A program made the translations under genes and the position numbers. From Alphaproteobacteria bacterium (GTDB lineage Bacteria > Pseudomonadota > Alphaproteobacteria > Reyranellales > Reyranellaceae), in contig JAFAKN010000767.1 of assembly GCA_019235415.1 (NCBI GenBank), forward strand, positions 1-36,941: DNA of 36,941 bases, written 5' to 3'. This document shows, piece by piece, positions 26,459 through 33,963 of this stretch; position 1 is the stretch's first letter; each line of letters opens with the position of its first letter. The notes under the pieces were generated by a model. That model was not told the origin of the DNA. It worked only from the letters and a program-made list of their open reading frames with translations, and ran no database searches.

Positions 26459-27955
26459 GTGACGTCATTGCTCCGAGTCCTCATTCTCGAAGACGATCCC
26501 AATGACGCGGAGCTCATCCGGAGGCTCTTGGCGGATCAGTTCGTTTTGGAAGTGACCCGCGTGCAATCGAAAGAGGATTTCGACTCCGCTCTCAAGACGG
26601 AACGTTTCGATTTGATCCTCGCGGAGTGCCGATTGGGCTCATGTGACGGTCTTTCTGCGCTGGCAGTTGCTCTCGATCTTTGCTCCGGAGTGCCATTCAT
26701 TTTCGTCACCGGCACGGCCGGCGAGGATCTGGCCATCGAGGGAGTCAAACGAGGGGCGTCGGACTATGTTCTGAAGACGCGACTGACGAGGCTCGTACCC
26801 TGTGTGCAGCGCGCCTTGCGCGAAGCCGCCCAGCTCACGGCTCTCCGACGCAGCCAAGCTTACCTGGCCGAGGCAGAGCGCCAAAGCCATAGCGGCGCGT
26901 TTGCCTTCGACGCCAACGGATCGCTGTATTGGTCGGAAGGACTTTACCGTATCTGGGGCTTTGATCCCGGGCAGGGTGTTCCGAGCCGCATGTGGCAGCG
27001 GGTTCACCCCGATGACTGGAAGAGATTCCGAAAAGTGGTCCCAGAAGCATTGCGTAACAGACGGGACTTCACGATCGAGTTCAGAATCGTTCTCCCGGAC
27101 GGAACGATCAAGCATGTGCGTTCAATCGGTCATCCCTCGTACTCGGACGCCGGTGATTTCATCGAACTCGTCGGCATCACAACCGACGTAACGGAAGCCA
27201 AACGGGCGGAAGAGGAGCACGAGCGGCTGCGGCAGCTCGAGGCGGATTTTGCTCACCTCAATCGCGTCAGCGTACTGGGTGAGTTGACGGCGTCGCTGGC
27301 CCACGAGATCCTGCATCCGATCGCCTCCGCCCGAAACAACGCCCGGGCCGGCATGCGCTTCCTCGAGATGATTCCGCCGAATATGCACGAGGTGCGGGAA
27401 GCGCTCGCTTGCGTCGTCAAGGATGCCGATCGTGGCAAGGACATTGTCGACCGTATTCGCGAACATATCAGGAAGGCGCCTCCGCGCAGGGAGCGCTTCG
27501 ATCTCAACGCGGCGATTACCGAGGTGGTCGGAATGGTGCAAAACGCCATCGACCGGAGCCGGGTTTCGGTCCGCATCAGCCTCCTGGAAGAAGCCGCTCC
27601 GGTCGTCGGCGATCGCGTTCAGCTGCAACAGGTCGTCTTGAACTTGGTTTTGAACGCGTTGGAGGCAATGAGCTCGCTCGACGATGGACCGCGGCAGCTC
27701 TTCATCAGCACTATGGCGAGCGCGACGGCGGGCATCGTGTTCGCGGTGCACGACACGGGACCGGGTCTCGCTCCCGAGCAGATCCACCGGCTTTTCAAGC
27801 CCTTCTACACGACCAAGCCCACCGGACTGGGGATGGGATTGTCGATCTGTCGTTCGATCGTCGATGCTCACGGCGGCAAGCTGTGGGCGGAGCCGAATGA
27901 CCCTCGTGGCGCGGTTTTCCGGTTCACTCTGCCGGCAACGGCGCAAGCTTCATGA
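26459..27955 (+). CDS. Receiver-PAS-histidine kinase with Asp-to-Glu receiver
   Basis: 498 residues from GTG 26459; an ATG at 26348 would add 37 residues unlike the family. A receiver domain at 5-115 keeps the acidic pocket E11-D12-D13 but has E56 (LILAECRL) where the phosphorylated Asp should be. A PAS domain follows (about 135-250; LYWSEGLYRIWGFDP). The HWE/HisKA-like dimerisation helix has H282 in LAHEILHPIASARNN, then an ATP-binding domain with LQQVVLNLVLNALEAM and GLGMGLSICRS. No transmembrane segment: cytoplasmic. The PAS-kinase part is very close to the C-terminus of the 1994-residue kinase. It converges on the receiver gene at 27950-28342 with a 6-base overlap of the 3' ends. Confidence 0.88.
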   Translation: MTSLLRVLILEDDPNDAELIRRLLADQFVLEVTRVQSKEDFDSALKTERFDLILAECRLGSCDGLSALAVALDLCSGVPFIFVTGTAGEDLAIEGVKRGASDYVLKTRLTRLVPCVQRALREAAQLTALRRSQAYLAEAERQSHSGAFAFDANGSLYWSEGLYRIWGFDPGQGVPSRMWQRVHPDDWKRFRKVVPEALRNRRDFTIEFRIVLPDGTIKHVRSIGHPSYSDAGDFIELVGITTDVTEAKRAEEEHERLRQLEADFAHLNRVSVLGELTASLAHEILHPIASARNNARAGMRFLEMIPPNMHEVREALACVVKDADRGKDIVDRIREHIRKAPPRRERFDLNAAITEVVGMVQNAIDRSRVSVRISLLEEAAPVVGDRVQLQQVVLNLVLNALEAMSSLDDGPRQLFISTMASATAGIVFAVHDTGPGLAPEQIHRLFKPFYTTKPTGLGMGLSICRSIVDAHGGKLWAEPNDPRGAVFRFTLPATAQAS

Positions 27956-28342
27956 TCGGGTTGCAGCGGATCGGCGCGCATCGAGCGCGGCTCTCACGCA
28001 TTGCTCCAGGCGATGATCGTCCACCGGTTTGGACAGGTAGCAGAGCACACCCTCGCTCAAGGCACGGGTTTTCACCGCCTCGTCGGGGTATGCGGTAACC
28101 AGGATCGTCGGGATCGCGTAGCCTTCCTTCACCAGGCACCGGTGAAGTTCCGGACCGCCCATGCCGGGCATGTTGACATCCGCGACCAGGCACGCCGTCG
28201 CGGCGAGCAGCGGCGATGCCAGGAAGTCCGCAGCCGATGCAAATGCCTCCACGCGGTAGCCCAACGACCGAATGAGCTTTTGCATCGAATCGCGGAACGG
28301 CTGATCGTCCTCGACCACAGAGATCAATCCGAGGTTTGGCAT
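27950..28342 (-). CDS. Single-domain response regulator
   Basis: 130 residues consisting of a receiver only: E11-D12-D13 pocket, phosphorylatable D55 (CLVADVNMPG), Thr in ILVTAYPD and Lys in YLSKPVD. No output domain. I start at ATG 28342 (AAGGA upstream) and not at an earlier in-frame codon that adds an arginine-rich, non-family segment. It may act as a phosphate sink or relay between the neighbouring kinase and the FixJ-type regulator. It is divergent from the latter and shares a 207-base control region containing site C. Confidence 0.87.
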   Translation of the reverse strand: MPNLGLISVVEDDQPFRDSMQKLIRSLGYRVEAFASAADFLASPLLAATACLVADVNMPGMGGPELHRCLVKEGYAIPTILVTAYPDEAVKTRALSEGVLCYLSKPVDDHRLEQCVRAALDARRSAATRS

Positions 28343-28446
28343 CACGGTCCTTGGCAGTCTTGCTGGGCCCGCCACAACGGCACGCCGGCGCCTTCTGCCT
28401 CTTGCAACGTCGGCGCAACCGCACGTCCAGGCAATCCCGCGGCTGC

Positions 28447-28460
28447 TAAACGATGGCTTA
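28447..28460. promoter_or_regulatory. 14-bp palindrome-like site C between the two response regulator genes
   Basis: TAAACGATGGCTTA keeps the right arm GGCTTA and 11 of 14 positions of site A. It lies 89 bases before the FixJ-type gene and 104 bases before the receiver-only gene, consistent with autoregulation of both. Confidence 0.5.
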
Positions 28461-28549
28461 GGGTCGCCCCACCGCCTGACCATTCCAATGGTGTCGGAGT
28501 CGCCATATCACTTGCTATATTGCTTCAACGGGAGCGGAGCGCTGCGGAG

Positions 28550-29185
28550 ATGCCTGACACCAATCCCTGTGTCCTGATCATCGACGACGATGCCGAGTTT
28601 CGTGATTCGGTTGGGCGCCTTCTGCGTTCCGTCGGGCTCGAGGCCTGCCAGTTCTCTTCCGCCGATGAGTTCTTCGCGAGCCCGCCGCCCGACCGCCCGA
28701 CCTGCCTGGTCGTCGACGTGAGGATGCCCGGTCGCAGTGGTCTCGAGCTGCAGCGCGAGCTGTTGGCATCGGACAACCAAGTGCCGATCATCTTCCTCAC
28801 CGCGCACGGCGACATTCCGATGACCGTGCAGGCGATGAAGGCGGGTGCCATCGAGTTCCTGACCAAGCCGTTCCGTGACCAGGACCTGTTGGATGCCATC
28901 TACGCCGGCCTGTCGCGCGATCGCGAACGGCGGGAAAGCGACAAGGCCATGGATGACCTCAGGAGTCGCTTCGAATCGCTGACCGTGCGCGAGCGGGAGA
29001 TCATGATCCAGGCGACGTCGGGTCGGCTGAACAAACAGATTGCCTACAGCATCGGCATTGCCGAAGCCACCGTGAAGGTGCATCGCATGAACGTCATGCG
29101 AAAGATGAAGGCGCGTTCGCTTCCCGAGCTCAGCCGAATGGCCGACAAGCTCGGGCTGAAAGCGGAGAAACCCACAGCTTCCTGA
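28550..29185 (+). CDS. FixJ/NarL-family response regulator
   Basis: 211 residues. The receiver (1-122) has D12-D13-D14, phosphorylatable D56 (CLVVDVRMPG), FLTAHGD and FLTKPFRD. The C-terminal LuxR-type helix-turn-helix (about 141-200) has SLTVREREIMIQ, KQIAYSIGIAEATVKVHR and VMRKMKARSLPEL. This is the FixJ/StyR/TodT type that binds palindromes as a phosphorylated dimer. It is the only FixJ-type DNA-binding regulator here and thus the best candidate to bind the four TAAGCC-type sites. The cognate kinase is probably the one at 26459 and/or the 1994-residue kinase; neither is proven. Confidence 0.92.
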   Translation: MPDTNPCVLIIDDDAEFRDSVGRLLRSVGLEACQFSSADEFFASPPPDRPTCLVVDVRMPGRSGLELQRELLASDNQVPIIFLTAHGDIPMTVQAMKAGAIEFLTKPFRDQDLLDAIYAGLSRDRERRESDKAMDDLRSRFESLTVREREIMIQATSGRLNKQIAYSIGIAEATVKVHRMNVMRKMKARSLPELSRMADKLGLKAEKPTAS

Positions 29186-29207
29186 TCGCTTCTCGAGCTG
29201 AACCGGC

Positions 29208-29221
29208 TAAGCCCTGGCTTG
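29208..29221. promoter_or_regulatory. 14-bp palindrome-like site D
   Basis: TAAGCCCTGGCTTG matches site A at 12 of 14 positions. It lies 22 bases after the FixJ-type gene and upstream of the patatin fragment, so it may be the control site of a gene that has since been lost. Confidence 0.5.
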
Positions 29222-29372
29222 GCGGCGCGAGCCAACGTCGAAGCCTGCAGCACGCCCCGCAGGTGGGTCGGTCGCCGCAGAGTGAGCCGTGATCTTGCAC
29301 GGTCCCTCGCTCAATCAGTGGTCGGCAATTTCGGTGGCGTCACTGCTGCGTTGCAGCCTTCTATGCCATGGG

Positions 29373-29477
29373 CCTTTTCACCCTGATTTTGTCCACGCGT
29401 CGATCGACGCCAACAGCTACTACGACACGCCGCCGCTCGAACAAACGCTCAAGCGACTGGTAGATTTCGATCGCCTG
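29373..29477 (+). pseudogene. Patatin-like phospholipase internal fragment
   Basis: The translated stretch PFHPDF, then NSYYDTPPLEQTLKRLVDFD, matches the middle of patatin-like DUF3734 proteins (family pattern SYYDTAPLRETLERLVDFD). Both ends are lost: the upstream part of the open frame (from 29289) is not family-like, and the family match ends after DFDRL. The frame then runs 20 more residues to a stop inside the cyclase tail. It is too short to be an enzyme. Confidence 0.6.
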
Positions 29478-29500
29478 ACGGCGGACTGGTCCGACGGTGG

Positions 29501-30658
29501 TTATAGGGTTCGCGGCTCATGCTCAGGCAAACCGTAGACCTCCTCTGGCTCTGAAAAGCCCCGAATCGGATGCAGACCGAGCGGCTTCATGCCCTGGTCG
29601 ACTGCTTCGGCGAAGGCGTGCGAGGCAAGCAGCGGGCGCCCCAAGCTCTTGGTCAAGCTCTCGAGGCGAAAGGCGAGATTGACGGCAGGTCCAACCACCG
29701 TGAAATCCAGCCGGTTCTCGCCGCCGACATTGCCATACATCACCGTCCCGAGGTGAAGGCCGATCCCAGCACGCAACGCCGGCTCTTTGTCGCGTTCGGC
29801 CAGGCGGGCGAGGATGGTGCGGCCGGCGACGAGGGCTGCTCGCGCCGGAGAGGCATCGCAGCGGTCCGCTGTCTCAAAAATGCACAGGACGCCGTCGCCG
29901 ATGAATTTGAGGACGTGACCACCCCCCGCCTCGACCGCGTCGGTGACGTAGCCGAAGAAGTCGTTCAGCGCCTCGATCACCACCTCCGCCGCTTCGCGGT
30001 CCGAGAGATTGGTAAAACCGCGCAAGTCGGTCGCCATGATCGCCGCGCGCAACGGCTCGACCTGACCGCGACGGATCTGGCCGTCGAGTATGCGGGGGCC
30101 GACGAGCGCGCCCTGATAGATGTCGAACAGGCTTCGTGCCGTCCGCATCACGACCATGGCTTCGACCGCCATCGACAGCGCCGGCCGGATGTGCTCGAGC
30201 ACGGCGAGGTCGCTGTCGGAAAAACCGCCGGGACGATCGCTCGCCCAGGCGACGACACAGTAGTCGGGGCCAAGCTTGCTCAGGGCCTGAGCGACGTAGT
30301 CGGTACAGCCCTCGGCGGCAAAGCTGCGAAGCAGCGCGTACTTGGTTGTCCCGCGCTCCATGCGTTCGCGGAAAGCGGCGCCTTTTTCGATGGTGGCACG
30401 CAACGGACCATCGAGATACTCCGCCGTGTTCTCGATCCCTTGGGCGATGCGCAGTTCTTCGGCCACCGGTCGCCCGCGCGTCCATCGCCAACCGAGGCCG
30501 CGTGCCTGCGGATGCAGCGTGCCCGCATATATGTCGGCACGCCACAATGGCACGTCGCCTGCTGCCAGCTGCTGGCAGAGCTGGAATACGAACCGCGCGG
30601 CCGGCAGCGTTCGCCCGCGTGTCAGTATCCAGAGAACGAGATCGTCGGCGCTCCTCAT
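29501..30658 (-). CDS. Class III adenylate/guanylate cyclase
   Basis: 385 residues, soluble. The C-terminal catalytic domain (about 203-375) has the two metal-binding aspartates D211 (IMATDLRGFTNLSD) and D255 (KFIGDGVLCIF), then GIGLHLGTVMYGNVG and FTVVGPAVNLAFRLESL. The usual Asp of the purine-specifying position is Pro (VVGPAVN), as in other rhizobial-type cyclases I know, so the choice between ATP and GTP is left open. The N-terminal 180 residues look like a GAF-like sensor. The ATG overlaps the stop of a carbonic anhydrase remnant (ATGA). The broken MscS gene nearby carries a cyclic-nucleotide-binding domain, a possible former target. Confidence 0.87.
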   Translation of the reverse strand: MRSADDLVLWILTRGRTLPAARFVFQLCQQLAAGDVPLWRADIYAGTLHPQARGLGWRWTRGRPVAEELRIAQGIENTAEYLDGPLRATIEKGAAFRERMERGTTKYALLRSFAAEGCTDYVAQALSKLGPDYCVVAWASDRPGGFSDSDLAVLEHIRPALSMAVEAMVVMRTARSLFDIYQGALVGPRILDGQIRRGQVEPLRAAIMATDLRGFTNLSDREAAEVVIEALNDFFGYVTDAVEAGGGHVLKFIGDGVLCIFETADRCDASPARAALVAGRTILARLAERDKEPALRAGIGLHLGTVMYGNVGGENRLDFTVVGPAVNLAFRLESLTKSLGRPLLASHAFAEAVDQGMKPLGLHPIRGFSEPEEVYGLPEHEPRTL

Positions 30659-30783
30659 TGCACCAAGGATACCTTCCCCTTCGCAAGATCATAAACTGCG
30701 CCTACGACACGCAGCTTCTCCGACGCCACCCTCTTCGCGAGAATAGGTTTGTTGCCGGACAGGCGTCCGTAGCGACAGGGGTT
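30655..30783 (-). pseudogene. Beta-carbonic anhydrase C-terminal remnant
   Basis: The last 42 codons before the cyclase read NKPILAKRVASEKLRVVGAV, then YDLAKGKVSLVQ, the recognisable end of beta-class carbonic anhydrases (family pattern SPILAELVAAGKLKVVGAVYDLATGKV). The zinc-binding Cys/His region and most of the enzyme are absent: the sequence upstream is unrelated, and the next gene lies in the opposite direction. The TGA overlaps the cyclase ATG, so the two genes were once translationally coupled. An open frame to 30858 has no further similarity. Confidence 0.6.
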
Positions 30784-30856
30784 GCACATCTGCATGTTCT
30801 TTTCGGCACTGGCAGGCCCAACGTACCAGCGTCTACCGTCGAGCGGCTTGTAAATC

Positions 30857-31019
30857 ATTGCAAATAGTCGCTGCTCCTCGCACTACGACATGGTCCCGGA
30901 CAGGCGCGTTCAATCGCTGTCGCGGAGGGGACCCGCATGCGTTTCGCCAGGGCTCACGGGGAGGCCGTGCAACAGCGGATACATGCAAATTGCGGAGCCA
31001 CCGGCAGATCATTTGCAAT
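30857..31019. repeat. Repeated ATTTGCA elements before the Mla operon
   Basis: ATTGCAAAT at 30857-30865 and its exact inverse ATTTGCAAT at 31011-31019 bracket about 145 bases, and TGCAAAT recurs at 30984-30990. The spacing to the DUF6492 start (about 45-90 bases) would suit a regulator site. Alternatively they mark the ends of a small inserted segment at the carbonic anhydrase truncation. No gene is seen between them. Confidence 0.3.
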
Positions 31020-31063
31020 TCTTTGCGATGTTTAATTCGCCAACGGGCCGCGCGGTGCCTTAG

Positions 31064-32020
31064 TTGTCGGGTGCGGCTTCACCCCAGTTCGGCATCACCG
31101 TCCATCCGATGTTCAACCAGGTCCGACACGCGATTCTGCCCCTGGCGCTACGCCGCGCGCAGGCCGGCGACGAGTTGGAACGCGCCGTCCTCTTGATCGA
31201 ATCTCTGTCGCGCCACTGGCTGGATCGCGAACCGCTAGAGCTTTTGATCATCTCGCCGCAGCGCGACCTTGAGCTGATCGAGATGCGGTTGGCGCGCTAC
31301 GGCAATATCGCGATCTCGGTCCATGGCGAGCGCGACTTCTTCCCGCGATTCAGTCGCTTCTACGCCATGCCGGGATGGTATCGCCAGCAGCTCGTGAAAC
31401 TGCTGGTCCCGGCGGTGCTCGGCATCGGCGGCTACCTCACCCTCGATTCCGACGTCTTCTGCGTCGATGATTTCGGCAGCACGACCTTCGTCAAGGACGG
31501 TCGGGCGCTGTCCCGATGGGAACCTAAGAGCCATCACGACTGGTGGCAGCAGACGGCACGCTTTGTCGGGGTACCGCACGACGTGTCGGCGCACGGGCTC
31601 TCGGTCACACCGAATGTCCTGCACAGTGACCTGGCGCACCAGGCGATCAACCATGTGGGCTGCGGCCTGTTCGATTGGCAGACCGCCCTGGCGTTGCGGC
31701 TCGTCCGGAAGATCGGCCGCGTCCCCTGGACAGAGTACGCGCTGTACAGCTGCGTCGCGGAACTGACCGGGAACCTCTTCGAGTATCACGTCCATTGGGA
31801 CGATTGTTACTGCCGCGACAGCCAGGTCCTTTCCGAGCACAGCTCCATCTGGCACGCGCGCGACTTCGACCGTCGGGCCCATCTCGCGCGCCGCAATCCC
31901 CGCGCCAAGTTCATTGTCGTGCAGAGCAAGGCGAATCTCCCGATCGAGCGGGTGCGCGAATACTGCCTCATCCTCGACAGCGGTGCGCAAGGTTGGCAGA
32001 CCGAGGTAGTGAGCCAATGA
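31064..32020 (+). CDS. DUF6492 family protein (glycosyltransferase-like)
   Basis: 318 residues from TTG 31064, or 303 from ATG 31109; neither has a strong ribosome site, so the start is open. No signal or membrane segment, so cytoplasmic. YLTLDSDVFC (D128, D130) is a DxD-like metal site of GT-A folds, and WYRQQLVKL and HVGCGLFDWQ are further blocks of the DUF6492 type as I know it. A sugar-transfer role on lipid or surface polysaccharide would fit the following lipid-transport genes but is inferred. The stop overlaps the start of the permease gene (ATGA), so it is the first gene of that operon. Confidence 0.7.
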   Translation: MSGAASPQFGITVHPMFNQVRHAILPLALRRAQAGDELERAVLLIESLSRHWLDREPLELLIISPQRDLELIEMRLARYGNIAISVHGERDFFPRFSRFYAMPGWYRQQLVKLLVPAVLGIGGYLTLDSDVFCVDDFGSTTFVKDGRALSRWEPKSHHDWWQQTARFVGVPHDVSAHGLSVTPNVLHSDLAHQAINHVGCGLFDWQTALALRLVRKIGRVPWTEYALYSCVAELTGNLFEYHVHWDDCYCRDSQVLSEHSSIWHARDFDRRAHLARRNPRAKFIVVQSKANLPIERVREYCLILDSGAQGWQTEVVSQ

Positions 32021-33162
32021 GCTCAATCTCCCTCCATCCGCCGCACTGGATAATTTCCGCCGCCGGGAGCGAGCGCGTGTTGTGTCTTGGCGGCGACTGG
32101 ATCGCGCAGGATACCGGCGTGCGCAGCCCCGCCGACGTTGCCGGCATCGTCGAACAGGTCGGCAGCGGCGTCTTGCGGGTCGACTGCGACCGCGTCGGCC
32201 GTTGGGACAGCGCCCTCGTTGCCTTCCTGCGCCTGCTACACGAACGCGCGCGCATCGCAAAGGAGATCCAGGTCGACGACGCTGCCGTTCCTCCCGCCGC
32301 AAGGCAGCTCCTGGCGTTGGCCTCTACGGGCACCGCTGCGCCGAGAGGAGAACCACGGCAGTCACGCAAGCCAGTTGCATCCCTGGTGGGCGAGGCTGCC
32401 CTCGGTGCGCATGGCGAGATTTGCCGCGTAACGGCACTCGTCGGGGAAACAGTGCTTCGTGGACTAGCGGCAGTGGCGGGGCGCACAAGGACTCGCTGGC
32501 AGGACGTGCTGCAGCTCATGCGAGAGGCCGGCGCGGGCGCACTGCTGATCGCGGCCATCTGCAACGGCCTGGTCGGCGCCATACTTGCCTTCGTCGGCGC
32601 CGTGCAGTTCAGGCGCTTCGGCGCCGGGATCTACGTCGCCGATCTTGTCGGCATTGCCGTGGTGCGCGAGATGGCGGCGGTCATGACGGCGATCGTCATG
32701 GCCGGTCGCACGGGCGGCGCCTATGCCGCCCACATCGCGACCATGCAAGGGAACGAGGAGATCGACGCGCTGAAGACGTTCGGCATCCCGCCATTCGACT
32801 TCCTCGTGCTGCCTCGGATCCTCGCGCTCGTTACCATGATGCCGTTGCTCTACCTCTACGGTTGCGCCATCGGCTTGCTGGGCGGCTATGTCGTCGGAGT
32901 TGCGACTCTCGATCTCACGTCGAGCGCTTTCCTGGTCGAGCTGCGCAACGCCGTTGCTGGCCGGGAGTTCGCGATCGGCTTGGTCAAGAGCATCGCGTTC
33001 GGCGGGCTCGTGGCGCTTGCCGGCTGCCATCTCGGCCTCCGCGCCGGCCGCAGCGCCGCCGATGTCGGGCGGGCGGCGACCAGCGCGGTCGTCGCCGGAA
33101 TCATCGGCATCATCGCTCTCGACGCCGTCTTCGCGGCTTGCACCAACGCCTTGGGAATCTGA
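32017..33162 (+). CDS. MlaE-family lipid ABC permease with N-terminal STAS domain
   Basis: 381 residues. Residues 1-110 resemble a STAS domain (RVLCLGGDWIAQDTG, LRVDCDRVGRWDSALVAFLR), the fold of MlaB, here fused in front of the permease. Residues 125-381 are the MlaE domain: five to six transmembrane helices, with ALLIAAICNGLVGAILAFVG, then VMAGRTGGAYAAHIATM and EEIDALKTFGIPPFDFLV, the family signature that contacts the ATPase. It moves phospholipid (or a similar lipid) between membranes together with the next three gene products. Confidence 0.92.
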   Translation: MSSISLHPPHWIISAAGSERVLCLGGDWIAQDTGVRSPADVAGIVEQVGSGVLRVDCDRVGRWDSALVAFLRLLHERARIAKEIQVDDAAVPPAARQLLALASTGTAAPRGEPRQSRKPVASLVGEAALGAHGEICRVTALVGETVLRGLAAVAGRTRTRWQDVLQLMREAGAGALLIAAICNGLVGAILAFVGAVQFRRFGAGIYVADLVGIAVVREMAAVMTAIVMAGRTGGAYAAHIATMQGNEEIDALKTFGIPPFDFLVLPRILALVTMMPLLYLYGCAIGLLGGYVVGVATLDLTSSAFLVELRNAVAGREFAIGLVKSIAFGGLVALAGCHLGLRAGRSAADVGRAATSAVVAGIIGIIALDAVFAACTNALGI

Positions 33163-33165
33163 AGC

Positions 33166-33963
33166 ATGGTCGACTTGGACAACTCCTCTTTCCGGCTGGA
33201 AGCAACGAACCTGACGCTCGCCTTCGGCTCGAACTTGATACAGCGCGACGTGAGCTTCGCGGTTCGGCCGCGTTCCATCTTCGCCGTCATGGGTGGCAGC
33301 GGCTGCGGCAAGAGCACCTTGCTGAAGGCGATGATCGGTTTGCTGCGGCCGGTGAGCGGAACGCTCGTGGTCGACGGCGAGGACTATTGGTCGACATCGG
33401 AGGAGCGGAGGACCGAAATCGGCCGACGGTTCGGCGTGCTTTTCCAAAGTGGTGCCTTGTGGAGCTCGATGACGGTCAGCGAGAATGTCGCGCTGCCGCT
33501 GCGTCTGTTCACCCGCCTCGACGACGCGGCTATTTGCGAACTGGTCGAACTGAAGCTGGCGCTTGTAGGGCTGGCCGGGTCGGGCCACAAGATGCCTTCG
33601 GAACTGTCGGGCGGCATGCGCAAGCGCGCTGGCCTTGCACGTGCCCTGGCCCTTGATCCGGAGATCCTGTTCTTCGACGAGCCGTCCGCCGGGCTCGACC
33701 CCATCAGTTCCAATCGACTGGACGAGTTGATTCTGGAGTTGAGCGGTGGCCTCGGCGCCACGGTCGTGATCGTGACCCACGAGCTGCCCAGCCTGTTCGC
33801 GATCTGCGACGACGGCGTGTTCCTCGACGCTGAGGCCAAAAGCGCCATCGCCCATGGCTCGCCACGGCAACTGCGCGACAGCTGTGGCGATCCGACTGTG
33901 CGGGCTTTCATGGAACGCGGGCGAGCGACGGCTGCACGCGAAGGAGGCGGTCGTGTCCACTAG
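33166..33963 (+). CDS. MlaF-type lipid ABC ATPase
   Basis: 265 residues. Walker A GGSGCGKST (43-51), Q-loop VLFQSGALWSSMTV, signature LSGGMRKR, Walker B ILFFDEPSAGLDP and switch His in VIVTHEL. The FQSGALW block and SGGMRKRAGLARA are diagnostic of the MlaF/Mkl subgroup. It drives the STAS-MlaE permease encoded just upstream and overlaps the MlaD gene by 11 bases. Confidence 0.93.
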   Translation: MVDLDNSSFRLEATNLTLAFGSNLIQRDVSFAVRPRSIFAVMGGSGCGKSTLLKAMIGLLRPVSGTLVVDGEDYWSTSEERRTEIGRRFGVLFQSGALWSSMTVSENVALPLRLFTRLDDAAICELVELKLALVGLAGSGHKMPSELSGGMRKRAGLARALALDPEILFFDEPSAGLDPISSNRLDELILELSGGLGATVVIVTHELPSLFAICDDGVFLDAEAKSAIAHGSPRQLRDSCGDPTVRAFMERGRATAAREGGGRVH

